A stretch of 64,000 bases of DNA from CAVPMN01 sp963706425. Its GTDB lineage: Bacteria > Actinomycetota > Acidimicrobiia > Acidimicrobiales > Acidimicrobilacustridaceae. The number at the start of each line of letters is the position of its first letter. Position 1 is the first letter of the stretch. Positions 18,206 through 27,533 of this stretch are shown here, in pieces. A program made the translations under genes and the position numbers. The DNA is taken from positions 1,364,001-1,428,000 of the forward strand of contig CAVPMN010000020.1 of assembly GCA_963706425.1 (NCBI GenBank), in the 5' to 3' direction. The notes under the pieces were generated by a model. That model searched no databases. It was given only the letters and a program-made list of their open reading frames with translations, and was not told where the DNA came from.

Positions 18206-19208
18206 TCAGGCGATGCGGTCGAGGTCGGCGCGCGTCACCGGATAGCGCGGCGGTTCGCCCCGCACGAAACGCTCCACCTCCTCGACGGCCAGGTCGGCCA
18301 TGCGCCAGATCTCGCGCCCCATCGACCCGGCGATGTGCGGGGTGACGAACACGTTGGGAAGAACGCGGAAAGGGCGAGTCCGCCGGCAGAGGCTCGGGAT
18401 CGGTCACGTCGAGCACGGCAGCCAGACGTCCCGCCGACAGCTCGGCGAGCAGCGCATCCTGGTCGATGAGCGCCGGACGGGCGGTGTTGACCAGGGTGGC
18501 ACCGTCGCGCAACAGCGCCAGTTGCGGCTGGCCGATCATGCCCCTCGTGCTGGGGATGTCCGGCGCGTGGATGCTCAGCACGTGACACCACGAGCACAGC
18601 TCGTCGAGCTCCATGAGCTGCACACCGAGCGCGGCCGCCTCGTCCGGCGACAGGTAGGGATCGGCCACACCGATCTCGAGGTCGTAGGGCGCCAGCAGGT
18701 CGATGACCAGCCTGCCGACCATCGACGCACCGACGAGACCGACCCGTTTGCCGAGGTTGCCGACCCGGCTCGGATCGAGAGGCACCGCGACCCCGGGGTC
18801 ACGTTCGCGGGCGGCGAAGAGGAACGCCCCCTTGTTGGCGAACAGGATGGCGGCCACCGTGTACTCGGCCACCGGCACAGCGTTGGCCGGCGCCGCGGTG
18901 GTGACCACGATGCCGCGGTCCCACACGGCGTCGGTCACCTGCCACTTGACGGTGCCCGCGGCATAGGCGAACAGCCGTAGCCGGGGCGCGCGGTCGACCA
19001 CGTCCTGGGTGAGGGTGGGACAGCCCCAGTGGCCGACGAGGATGTCGGTGTTCGCCAGGACGGCCGCCGCGCGCTCGTCGTCGAGATCGGTGAGCGGGAC
19101 ACGATCGAGCAGCTCGCCGGCCGCTTCGAGCCGTTCCCAGTGGCCGGCGTTGAAGGCATGGTCGGCGAAGCCGTCGAGCATCGCCAACGCGATGGTGGGT
19201 CGGCCCAT
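18206..19208 (-). CDS. D-2-hydroxyacid dehydrogenase family, one frameshift
   Basis: About 333 aa joined. NAD-dependent reduction of a 2-keto acid or the reverse. Visible are the Rossmann region GKRVGLVGASMVGR, the catalytic Arg in NTARPALIDQDALL, the Glu region DVTDPEPLP and, after a one-base deletion near 18372, the C-terminal NVFVTPHIAGSMGREIW with the catalytic His. The restored frame ends at the TGA at 18206. Starts three bases after the upstream LLM gene ends, so the two are one operon. Confidence 0.82.
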
Positions 19209-19211
19209 CGG

Positions 19212-20139
19212 CTAGCGGCCGCCGGCGATCTGCTTCAGCAGACCACGAGTGCGCTCGACCTCGTCGGCGTTCGTGACGAACTCGAGTGCGGAGAAGTCGG
19301 TGGTGCCTGCCTCGGCGAACCGCTCGATGCCGCGCCGCACCTCGTCCTCGTCGCCCACGATGGAGACGTCGGCCGGGCCCGCCACGCCTTCGCGATCCAT
19401 CACGGCTCGATACGACGGCAGGTCGTTGTAGCCCACGAGCACCTCGGCGATGAGCGAGCGCACCTGATCGGGCTGATCGGTGACGCAGATCGGCACGCTG
19501 GCCACGATGCGAGGCGTGGCCCTGCCGGCCCGGTCGGCTGCGGCCTGCTATCGCCGGGCGGATCTGCTCGTCGACCGTGCGCGGGCCGCTGAGCCACAGG
19601 ATCGTGCCATCGGTGCGGGCCCCCGCCATCTCGAGCATGCGCGGCCCCATGGCGGCGAGCATCACGGCGGGCGCGGTGACCCCGGCCGGTGCCGGGATCG
19701 ACTCGACCTCGCCCGACCAGATCTCACCTTCGAACGACACCTTGCGGTCGTGGAGAGCCGGCAGCAGCACCGACAGGTAGTCGTCCATGTGCCGCGCCGG
19801 TCGGGCGAAGGGCACCTTGAGGGTCTGCTCCACCGACGGCTTGTGGGCCAGTCCGATGCCGAGCACGAGTCGGTTGCCGCAGAGCTCCTGGGTGGTCAGC
19901 GCCTGCCCGGCCAGCATGAGCGGATGACGGGGCCAGGTGGAGATGACGGCCGTGCCCAGCTCGATCGTGGTGGTGGCCCGTCCGACGATCGCCAGCGCAG
20001 TGAGGGCATCGGGTGCCGCCAGCTGGGCCACCCAGTAGGTGGCGAATCCGTCCTGCTCAGCTGCGGCCGCGTGCTCTGCGATCGCGTCGACCGGGCTACC
20101 CAAGGCGATGAGACTTGATCCGTTGATGCCGATGCGCAT
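19212..20139 (-). CDS. LLM-class oxidoreductase, probably F420-dependent, one frameshift
   Basis: About 308 aa joined. N-terminal MRIGINGSSLIALGSPVDAI, TTIELGTAVISTWPRHPLMLAGQAL and LVLGIGLAHKP identify the family. An indel near 19548 separates QIRPAIA from DRAGRATPRIVASVPICVTD; the C-terminal segment (bases 19212-19545) contains the usual VGDEDEVRRGIERFAEAGTTDF. First gene of an operon with the 2-hydroxyacid dehydrogenase. Substrate unknown. Confidence 0.8.
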
Positions 20140-20194
20140 GGACAGATCATGCCTCTGATCGACGGTCGACGGGTCGGGTCTCGCTCACGGGCGA

Positions 20195-20200
20195 TACCGT
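20195..20200 (+). promoter_or_regulatory. -10 element of a leaderless promoter
   Basis: TACCGT ends 8 bases before the ATG at 20209 and no ribosome site intervenes, matching the spacing seen for several other genes in the window. Confidence 0.35.
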
Positions 20201-20208
20201 CGCCGTCG

Positions 20209-20889
20209 ATGGCGACCGCTCACCCACCGCCCGCACGACGTTTCACCGGGTTCAGCACTGCGGCCGTCGAGTTCTATCGAGGTCTCACGCTCGACAACTC
20301 GAAGTCGTACTGGCAGGCGAACCGGGCCACCTACGACGACGCCGTGAAGGGCCCGCTCGTCGCGCTCACCGAGGAGCTGGCACCCGAGTTCGGGACCTTC
20401 CATCTCTTCCGGCCGCACCGCGACGTGCGGTTCAGCGCCGACAAGAGCCCCTACAAGAACCATCAGGGGGCGGTCACCGAAGGCGAGGGGGGCGAGGCCT
20501 ACTACGTCCATCTCAGCGCCGACGGCCTGTTCGTGGCCTCGGGCTACTACCAGATGGCACGTGACCAGCTCGAGCGGTTCCGCGACGCGATCGACGACGA
20601 CCGTCGCGGCGCCGAGCTCGAGCGGATCGTCGACGAGCTCGGGCGGCGCTACGAGATCGGCGGCGAGGCGCTGAAGACCGCGCCGCGCGGCTACCCACGT
20701 GACCACCCCCGGGTACGGCTCCTGCGCCACAAGGGCCTGACGGCCGCGAAGCAGTTCGGCACACCCGCTTGGCTGTCGACCAGGCGGGCGGCCACGAAGA
20801 TCGCCGAGACGTGGCGCGCCATCACGCCGCTCAACACGTGGCTCAACACTAACGTCGGCCCGTCACTCGAGCCGCCGCCCGACCGCTGA
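20209..20889 (+). CDS. DUF2461 family protein
   Basis: 226 aa. Shows the DUF2461 (TIGR02453) pattern: FTGFSTAAVEFYRGLTLDNSKSYW near the start, FRPHRDVRFSADKSPYKNHQGA, YYVHLSADGLFVASGYYQM, and a C-terminal PRGYPRDHPRVRLLRHKGL. Cytoplasmic, function not established. The ATG at 20209 is preferred over an in-frame ATG at 20149 because the family starts here. Converges with the sulfatase gene. Confidence 0.85.
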   Translation: MATAHPPPARRFTGFSTAAVEFYRGLTLDNSKSYWQANRATYDDAVKGPLVALTEELAPEFGTFHLFRPHRDVRFSADKSPYKNHQGAVTEGEGGEAYYVHLSADGLFVASGYYQMARDQLERFRDAIDDDRRGAELERIVDELGRRYEIGGEALKTAPRGYPRDHPRVRLLRHKGLTAAKQFGTPAWLSTRRAATKIAETWRAITPLNTWLNTNVGPSLEPPPDR

Positions 20890-20916
20890 GCGACACGGTC
20901 ACTGCGCCACCGAGCT

Positions 20917-20930
20917 CCCGAAATCGGTGT
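20917..20930. repeat. Degenerate half-copy of the hairpin repeat
   Basis: CCCGAAATCGGTGT matches the outer part of the arm in the 18125-18175 repeat (CGAAATCGGTG in its right arm read on the minus strand) and then diverges. It too lies between convergent stop codons (20889 and 20938). No inverted partner remains. Confidence 0.4.
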
Positions 20931-20937
20931 GGTCAGG

Positions 20938-23202
20938 TCATTGGCGGGCCATCGAGCCGCGGGCGTCGGTGGCGGCCAACTCGCCGTCTTCGGCACGGCG
21001 CGGCGCCTGCAGGTCGATGATGACCTCGCGCAGCTCGCCCTCGAACGGAAACGAGCCGGAGTAGTGCCCGCTCACCGGCGAGCCGCGATCGTGGCCGACG
21101 CTCGCCCCGACACTCGAGATCATCCTCATCACGTAGCGGATGGTCACCGAGCCGCACACGTCTCCGTCGATCACGACCGTCGCTTCGCCACCGTCGTCGC
21201 CCCGCCGGAAGCGCACGCCGACCACCGACTCGCCCACCGGCACCGGTCGGTCCGACTGCACGATCGTGTGGTCGCCGAAGCTGTTGTAGTGGAAGACCAG
21301 GTGGTCGTCCTTGACGAAGACGGTCAGGCCGGAGTTCTCGTTGCCGGTCGCGTAGATGACCCCACCGGCACCTGCCGGTCGATCGATGGTGGCGTCGAGG
21401 TTCCAGCTCCGGCCGCCGATCGATGCCGCCACCTGCACGGGGATGTGGGTCATGGGCGGTCGGTAGACGTAGCGACGATCGGCCGGATGCGGCGAGCGGT
21501 CACGGAAACGCGCGCCGAACAGCTCGATGGTGCGGTCGTCGAGGGGGAGCACGCCGTGCTCCTCGGCTTCGACCCACCACCGCTCGACCATCTCGGCCAC
21601 CTTCTCGGGCATCTCGGCGGCCAGATCGGTGCACTCGGACGGATCGACGTCGACGTGGTAGAGCTCCCACATGTCGTCGTCGAAGGCCACACCCTGCTGA
21701 TGGCGCGTGACGGCCTTCCACCCGTCGAGATAGAGGGCGCGATGACCCATCATCTCGAAGTACTGCACGTCCTTGCGGCTGGGCTCGTCGGGGCCGGCCA
21801 GGCTGTACGCCAGTGACGTGCCCGTCACGGGCATCTGCTCGTAGCCCCGGAACACCTCCGGCGCGGTGACGCCGAGCAGCTCGTAGACCGTCGGCGCGAT
21901 GTCGTTCACGTAGTGGAACTGGCTGCGGATGGCGCCCGGGTCGGGGATGGCACCGGGCCAGTGCACGATGAGCGGCACGTGGACACCACCCTCGTGGGTG
22001 TTCTGCTTGTACCACTTGAAGGGCGTGTTGCCGGCCTGGGCCCAGCCCCACGGGTAGTTCGAGTGGCTGCTCGGCCCGCCGATGTCGTCGAGTCGGGCGA
22101 CGGCCTCGTCCGGGGTCTCCAGGATGAAGTTGAAGAACTTCATCTCGTGCAGCACACCGAACGGCCCGCCCTCCTGGCTGGCGCCGTTGTCGGCCATCAC
22201 GAGGATGATCGTGTTGTCGAGCTCGCCAAGGCGGTCGAGCGCGTCGACGAACCGACCGATCTGGGCATCGGTGTGGTCGAGGAACGCGGCGAACGCCTCC
22301 TGCAAGCGGCTCGCCAGGCGCTGGTGGTTGGCCGGCAAGTCGTCCCATGCCTCGACACCGGGGTTGCGCGGGGCGAGCTGCGTGTCGGGCGGGATGATCC
22401 CCAGCTCCTTCTGACGGGCGAACCATCGCTCGCGCGTCACGTCCCAGCCCTCGTCGTAGCGGCCGCGGTACTTCTCGAGGTACTCCGCCGGCGCCTGGTG
22501 CGGCGCGTGGGTGGCCCCGAAGGCGAGGTAGGTGAAGAACGGGCGATCGGGTCGGATCGACTTCGTGTCGTGGATGAACTGGACGGCGTGGTCGACCAGG
22601 TCCTCACTGAGGTGATAGCCGTCCTCGGCGGTTGCCGGCGGCTCGATGGCGTGGTTGTCGTAGATGAGCTCCGGGCTGAACTGATCGGTCTCGCCGTCGA
22701 GGAACCCGTAGAAGCGGTCGAAGCCGCGCTGGCAGGGCCACTGGTCGAACGGGCCCGCCGCCGAGGTGTCCTCCATCTGGCAGAGATGCCACTTGCCGAC
22801 CGCGAACGTGGCGTAGCCCTCGTCGCGGAGCACCTCGCCCATCGTCGCGGCGTGGTTCGAGACGTGGCCCCGCATGTTGGGATAGCCGGTGTTGAAGTTC
22901 GACACCGAGCGCATGCCCACCTCGTGGTGGTTGCGGCCGGTGAGCAGCGCGGCCCGCGTGGGCGAGCACACGGGTGTCACGTGGAAGTTCGAGTAGCGCA
23001 GGCCGCCGGCGGCCAGACGGTCCATGTTCGGCGTGTCGATGTCGGACCCGAAGCAGCCGAGGTGGGAGAACCCGAGGTCGTCGAGCAGGATCACGACCAC
23101 GTTGGGCGCGTCGTCGCCAGGGTGAGCACGTGTCGGCCACCAGGGCTCCGACTCGGCGTGCGTGCGCCCGATGCGGCCTTCGAACGGTGCGTAGTGCTTC
23201 AT
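20938..23202 (-). CDS. Type I sulfatase (arylsulfatase A-like)
   Basis: 754 aa. Hydrolyses a sulfate ester. The formylglycine-forming signature CSPTRAALLTGRN places the modified Cys at residue 79; metal ligands lie in VVILLDDLGFSHLGCFG and later VMADNGASQEGGPFG; AVGKWHLC and FTYLAFGATHAPH complete the active site. No signal peptide is evident, so it may be cytoplasmic. The C-terminal 150 residues form an extra beta domain, as in long arylsulfatases of marine actinobacteria. GGGGGAG precedes the ATG, which overlaps the dehalogenase stop by four bases. A formylglycine-generating enzyme is not in the window. Confidence 0.9.
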   Translation of the reverse strand: MKHYAPFEGRIGRTHAESEPWWPTRAHPGDDAPNVVVILLDDLGFSHLGCFGSDIDTPNMDRLAAGGLRYSNFHVTPVCSPTRAALLTGRNHHEVGMRSVSNFNTGYPNMRGHVSNHAATMGEVLRDEGYATFAVGKWHLCQMEDTSAAGPFDQWPCQRGFDRFYGFLDGETDQFSPELIYDNHAIEPPATAEDGYHLSEDLVDHAVQFIHDTKSIRPDRPFFTYLAFGATHAPHQAPAEYLEKYRGRYDEGWDVTRERWFARQKELGIIPPDTQLAPRNPGVEAWDDLPANHQRLASRLQEAFAAFLDHTDAQIGRFVDALDRLGELDNTIILVMADNGASQEGGPFGVLHEMKFFNFILETPDEAVARLDDIGGPSSHSNYPWGWAQAGNTPFKWYKQNTHEGGVHVPLIVHWPGAIPDPGAIRSQFHYVNDIAPTVYELLGVTAPEVFRGYEQMPVTGTSLAYSLAGPDEPSRKDVQYFEMMGHRALYLDGWKAVTRHQQGVAFDDDMWELYHVDVDPSECTDLAAEMPEKVAEMVERWWVEAEEHGVLPLDDRTIELFGARFRDRSPHPADRRYVYRPPMTHIPVQVAASIGGRSWNLDATIDRPAGAGGVIYATGNENSGLTVFVKDDHLVFHYNSFGDHTIVQSDRPVPVGESVVGVRFRRGDDGGEATVVIDGDVCGSVTIRYVMRMISSVGASVGHDRGSPVSGHYSGSFPFEGELREVIIDLQAPRRAEDGELAATDARGSMARQ

Positions 23203-24116
23203 GTCGGGCTCCCCCCGTGGACGAACTCGTCGATGATCTCGACCAGCTCGTCGGATGCATCTTCTTGGATGAAGTGGTTGGCACCCTCGATGACTCGATG
23301 CGCCTGTCCGGCCGCACCGGGCACCAACCGCTGGAACTTGAGATGGGCGCCGGGCTTGAACGACACGGGGTCGGCCGAGCCGAACGCGGTGAGAAACGGC
23401 TTCTGCCATGTCTCGAGGAACGACCAGGTCTCCCGGCACATCGGCACACCGGGATTGTCGGGTTGCACGGGGATGAGCAACGGGAACTGCAGGGCGCTCG
23501 TCTGATAGGTGCCGTCGGGGAACGGCGCGTCGTAGGCCGCCTTCTCCCCGTCGCTCAGCTGGCGGGCCACGCCCGAGGCCACCAGCGACGAGACCGGCAG
23601 CTCGTCGACGCTCTGGCTGAACGCCAACCAGTCCTCCATGAACTTGTTGACCCCCTCACCCACCGGCACACCCGTGTTCGAGGCGATCACGCGGGCGAAG
23701 CGGTCGGGGTGGAAGCGCAACACGTTGAGCCCGATCAGCCCACCCCAGTCCTGGCAGTAGAGGGTGACGTCGGTGAGCTCCTCGGCCTCCAGCCACTGCC
23801 CCACCCAGTCGACGTGGCGGGCGAGCGTGTAGTCGCTCCGCTTCGTCGGCTTGTCGGACCGGCCGAGGCCCATCAGGTCGAGGGCGACCACCCGATGACC
23901 ACGTGCGACCAGTCCCCGGATCATGTTGCGGTGCAGGTAGCTCCACGACGGATTGCCGTGCATGAGCAGCACGGGCGGCGCGTCGGCCGGACCCTCGTCG
24001 ACGAAGTGGAACCGCAGCACGGTGCCGTCGTCGGCCTTCACGTCGCGATAATGCGGCTCGAAGTCGTAGCCATCGAGCCCGTCGAACCGCTCGTCGGGTG
24101 TGCGTAGGACATCCAT
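23199..24116 (-). CDS. Haloalkane dehalogenase (alpha/beta hydrolase)
   Basis: 305 aa. Hydrolytic dehalogenation of a haloalkane to an alcohol. Family-specific residues are present: HGNPSWSYL (halide-binding Asn), CQDWGG (nucleophile Asp123 and halide-binding Trp124), an acid in FGSADPV and the catalytic His281 in EGANHFIQEDA. The acid position after the late strand resembles subfamily HLD-I. Epoxide hydrolases share the fold, but QDWGG with Trp favours dehalogenase. Overlaps the sulfatase start by four bases and begins two bases after the upstream gene ends, inside a six-gene operon. Confidence 0.82.
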   Translation of the reverse strand: MDVLRTPDERFDGLDGYDFEPHYRDVKADDGTVLRFHFVDEGPADAPPVLLMHGNPSWSYLHRNMIRGLVARGHRVVALDLMGLGRSDKPTKRSDYTLARHVDWVGQWLEAEELTDVTLYCQDWGGLIGLNVLRFHPDRFARVIASNTGVPVGEGVNKFMEDWLAFSQSVDELPVSSLVASGVARQLSDGEKAAYDAPFPDGTYQTSALQFPLLIPVQPDNPGVPMCRETWSFLETWQKPFLTAFGSADPVSFKPGAHLKFQRLVPGAAGQAHRVIEGANHFIQEDASDELVEIIDEFVHGGSPT

Positions 24117-24118
24117 GG

Positions 24119-24856
24119 TCAACCCCCCACAGCCGAAGCGGTGACGATCGACTCGATCAGCCGGTCGATCCGCGGCTCGAGCACGACTGCGATCATCTCG
24201 TCGACGCCGTCCATCGTCGAGCCGAGCGCAGCCGCCGTGGCCAGATCGGGCACGCGGTCGAACCTCATCTCGTGCCAGGTGCGCTCGTCGCCCACGATGA
24301 CCCCTTCGACGTCGAAGAGGGCCACCGGTGTGACCTCGGCGGGCTCGACCCGGGGCGCGTCGGCGTCGGTGAAGCGTCGCACCCGCAGCACCATCACACC
24401 CTCGCCGGTGCCGGCCGGATCGCTCGGCGACGCAGGCTGAGGCTGGCCGGCAGCCACGATGGTGAACTCCATGCCGGCCTCCTTGTGCACGTGCTGCTGC
24501 TTGAAGTCGTCGCGCTGCTGCATGGCGAAGAAGGCCGCCCGACTCGGATAGCGCACGATGCCCACCCGATCCCACGCGGGATCGCCCGACGGCTGGTCGG
24601 CCACGTCGCCGAGGAAGGTGACCATGGCACCGATGGCCGCGAGCGGGCCGAGCGGAGCGTAGGCATCGTCGGCTTCCTGACCCGAGATGCTCTCGCCGCC
24701 GTGGTCACCATCGCCGTAGTCGGCGAGCGTCCGGTACTTCATCAGGTTCACGGCCCAGAAGGGGCCGTCCGCACCGGGGTCGAGCTCGAGCCAGCGCCCG
24801 ATCAGCTCCCAGTTGGGTTCTCCGTAGGAGTACGACTTCTTCGCCTTGTCGGCCAC
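24119..24856 (-). CDS. DUF1330/EthD-like dimeric alpha-beta barrel protein
   Basis: 245 aa from a GTG at 24856 preceded by AAGGGGA. WAVNLMKYRTLADYG, an IGAMVTFLGDVADQ strand and DRVGIVRYPSRAAFFAMQQRDDFKQQHVHKEAG resemble DUF1330-type ferredoxin-like folds; a second, weaker repeat occupies the C-terminal half (GVMVLRVRRFTDAD to MRFDRVPDLATAAAL). Such proteins often assist catabolic steps, but none is assigned here. Position between TetR and dehalogenase genes ties it to the same pathway. Confidence 0.6.
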   Translation of the reverse strand: MADKAKKSYSYGEPNWELIGRWLELDPGADGPFWAVNLMKYRTLADYGDGDHGGESISGQEADDAYAPLGPLAAIGAMVTFLGDVADQPSGDPAWDRVGIVRYPSRAAFFAMQQRDDFKQQHVHKEAGMEFTIVAAGQPQPASPSDPAGTGEGVMVLRVRRFTDADAPRVEPAEVTPVALFDVEGVIVGDERTWHEMRFDRVPDLATAAALGSTMDGVDEMIAVVLEPRIDRLIESIVTASAVGG

Positions 24857-24870
24857 GTGATCCCCTTGTG

Positions 24871-25509
24871 TCAGGCCCGAGCGGCGTCGGGTCGGTCGAG
24901 CAGTGCGTGCAACGAATCGACGAGGAGGGCTCGGGTCTCGCCCTCGGTGAGCCCCCGGTGGAAGCGGTAGTGGTCGAGGGTCTCGAACTGGCACAGCGCA
25001 TCGACAGCTCCGCCGATCGACCGGCGGTGACGCCGATCGAGCTGGCGCAGCTCCGGTGAGAACTGCTTCTCGATCTGCTCGCGCAGGGCCCGTCGGGTGA
25101 CGGCAACCTGGTTGCCGATGATCTCGTTGGTGTTGGCCCGCAGGCGCGCCGCCCGACTCGCAGCGGCGATGGCCTCGTAGAGCCGCAGGCGCCCGGCGAC
25201 GAAGGCGTCGATGCGCTCATCGAGCTCGCCCTCCCCGATGCCGTGGATGACGAACAGCGGCCAGACGAGATCGAGATGCCGGTCGATGGCGGCTCGGATC
25301 AGCCCGTCGCGATCCTCGAAGTAGCGATAGACCGAACGTTGGGACAACCCACAGCGCTCGGCCACCAGCGCCGGATCGGGTTCGAGCACGCCCTCGGCGA
25401 ACAGCTCGATGACGGCGTCGAGCACGGCGACCCGGTTGCGATCGCGCCGCGCCGCTCGTCCGTCGACGGCCGGCTCGGCGTCGTGACGGTCGGCGACTGG
25501 CGGTGCCAT
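24871..25509 (-). CDS. TetR-family transcriptional regulator
   Basis: 212 aa. N-terminal helix-turn-helix (about residues 28-70): AVLDAVIELFAEGVLEPDPALVAERCGLSQ then RSVYRYFEDRDGL, the standard TetR recognition helix. The C-terminal ligand domain is helical and ends RALLVDSLHALLDRPD. It starts within the stop of the SDR gene (TGATG). Probably controls its own operon in response to a substrate or CoA thioester; no operator can be assigned firmly, though the palindromic site at 27499 lies at the operon head. Confidence 0.85.
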   Translation of the reverse strand: MAPPVADRHDAEPAVDGRAARRDRNRVAVLDAVIELFAEGVLEPDPALVAERCGLSQRSVYRYFEDRDGLIRAAIDRHLDLVWPLFVIHGIGEGELDERIDAFVAGRLRLYEAIAAASRAARLRANTNEIIGNQVAVTRRALREQIEKQFSPELRQLDRRHRRSIGGAVDALCQFETLDHYRFHRGLTEGETRALLVDSLHALLDRPDAARA

Positions 25510-26325
25510 CAGCGCGGTGAAGCCGGGTTGCGACCGGCCTCGAGATCGTCGTTGCGGCGACGCACGCGTTGGCGGGTCGACTGGTGCGTGAGGATCCAGA
25601 ACTGGTTGGCCCGCACCGCGTAGGCCACGTCGGCGGCCACGTCGGCCGGGTCCATGGCGACGGTGTTCATCCACTGCTCGATCTGCCTCATCTCCACCGG
25701 TGCCGGCGCCTTGTAGCCGAGATGCGCGGGGGCGTTGCGAGTCGACTCGAAGATCTTGGTGTCGACCAGTTCGGGGCACAGACAGGAGACCCCCACACCA
25801 GTGCCTGCCAGCTCGAGCACCAACGACTCGGAGAGGCCGACCACGGCATACTTCGATGCGTGATAGGCGCCCAGCACGGGCGACGCGGTGAGTCCCGCCT
25901 CCGACGCGGTGTTGACGATGTGGCCCTCGCCCTGCTCGATCATCAGTGGGGCGAACGCGCTGACCCCGTAGGCGACACCGAGCACGTTGACGCCGATCAC
26001 CCATTGCCAGACCTCGGGACGGGTCTTGATGTTGGGACGCCCGGCGGCGACCCCCGCGTTGTTGCACAACAAGTGCACTGCGCCATGCGCGGCGACGGCC
26101 TGATCGCGCAGATCGGCCACCTGCTCGGGGTCGGACACGTCGCACACCACCGCAGTGATGGGCGCGCCGTCGTCGAGCAGCCGCTTGGCGTGGCCGTCGA
26201 GCACGTCGGCCTCGATGTCGGCCATCACCACCGACATGCCCTCGCGCACGAAGCGCTCGGCTGAGCGCCAACCCGATACCCGACGCCGCACCGGTGACGA
26301 CTGCTACCCGTCCGTTCAGTTCCAT
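25509..26325 (-). CDS. Short-chain dehydrogenase/reductase, one frameshift
   Basis: About 271 aa joined. The ATG at 26325 (AAAGGAC upstream) gives MELNGRVAVVTGAASGIGLAL; one extra base near 26266 shifts the frame, after which AERFVREGMSVVMADIEADV continues. Catalytic Ser in NTASEAGLTASP, YHASKYAVVGLSE with Tyr and Lys, and LCPELVDTKIF follow. Uses NAD(P). Sits between DUF2855 and TetR genes in the sulfatase/dehalogenase operon, so it may oxidise the alcohol released by those enzymes (inference). Confidence 0.8.
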
Positions 26326-26374
26326 GCCTTGTCCTTTCGTGGCTCGCCGCCGGAGCGCGCCTTGCCGCGCCCCG

Positions 26375-27458
26375 TCACGGCATCGAGCAGATGTAGCCGG
26401 TGCGGGGATCGCTGCCGCCGTCGAGCAATTCGAGGTAGGCCCGCTCGACCGCGTCGGCGCTGTCGGCCCGCACGAAGGCGACCCAGCCGTCGGCCCAGTC
26501 GGCATAGCGGGCCCACGCTTCGCCCACTCGGGCATCGAGCTCGTCGCGGCCCCAGTCGTGGGTGCGCTTGGCGATCTGCGACGGTGCGAAGAAGAACACC
26601 GGCTCAGGTCCCGGCAGGTCGCCGAGCTCGGTAGCGGGTGCGTCCCAGTGGGTGCCACCGACGGTCATGCTGTAGGCGAGATGGTCACCCAGTGTCTCGT
26701 GCACGGCGTGGAGCACGGCCCGGTCGCCGGCGATGTCGATGTACGGTGCTGGCCTTCGCCGCCAACGAGTCGATCTCGTCGTAGCTGAGCACGGCGTGGT
26801 AGCAGCCGAGGCCCTCGACGAAGTCGCGGTTGCGGGCGGAGGTGAGCCCCACCACCTCGGCGTGCCCTCGCGAGTGGGCGAGAAAGGCGGTGCCGATGGC
26901 GGTCTTGCTCGACGCACTCGAGATGACGATCTGATCGGCCCCGAAGAGACCGTTGTCGACGAGGAAGTCCTCCACCACGAACGAGGTGAAGAAGAGCGGC
27001 CACAGCAACATCTGATGGTCTTCGCGGTCGGCGCGATAGATGGGGTCGGCCGCCACTCGGAGATAGCGGTTGTAGGCCCCCGCCATGGGTGCCCGGTGTT
27101 CGGCCATGTCGGTGAAGCCGCGCTCGTCGGATCGGCCCGGCACCACATCGAGCTGCGACGACATCGGGAAGTAGCCGTAGAAGCGCTCACCGACGATGGC
27201 GTCGCCCGAACGTGACTCCACCACTTCGCCGAAGCCCCACACCGGGATGCGGCCCCACTCGATGCCGCGGTCGTCGGGCGAGGGAGGGAAGAACTCCCAG
27301 TAGCGCAGAGCGTCGCCGAACACCCCGTAGGTGATGTTGTTGGACGTCAGCGCGAACCCGTCGACCCGCAACCGGGTCGCCCCCTCGGCCAGCTCGCCAG
27401 GATCGCGATCGACCCGCCGAACGGTGTGGAGCTCACGACGATCGACTTCGAGGTCCAT
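26375..27458 (-). CDS. DUF2855 family protein, one frameshift
   Basis: About 361 aa joined; first gene of the operon. DUF2855 resembles medium-chain reductases without a zinc site: ALTSNNITYGVFGDALRYWEFFP, WGFGEVVES, and QIVISSASSKTAIGTAFLAH with the nucleotide-binding turn. A one-base indel near 26745 separates DEIDSLAAKAS from YIDIAGDRAVLHAVHETLG. The C-terminus FFFAPSQIAKRTHDWG is also diagnostic. Biochemical role in the family is not settled. GGGGGAA precedes the ATG. Confidence 0.78.
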
Positions 27459-27498
27459 GTGCGGCTTCCCCCTACCCTTCCCCGTGCCGGCGAAACAA

Positions 27499-27527
27499 TT
27501 GACAGTATTACTGACAATACCTACGAT
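27499..27527 (+). promoter_or_regulatory. Sigma70-type promoter with palindromic spacer, leaderless
   Basis: TTGACA (27499-27504), 17-base spacer, TACGAT (27522-27527). The GTG start codon of the lipoprotein gene is at 27534, where transcription should begin, so the mRNA is probably leaderless. TTGACAGTA-T-TACTGACAA (27499-27517) is a near-perfect palindrome over the -35 region and spacer, a likely operator in the divergent region upstream of the DUF2855 operon. Confidence 0.65.
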
Positions 27528-27533
27528 ACGCAA

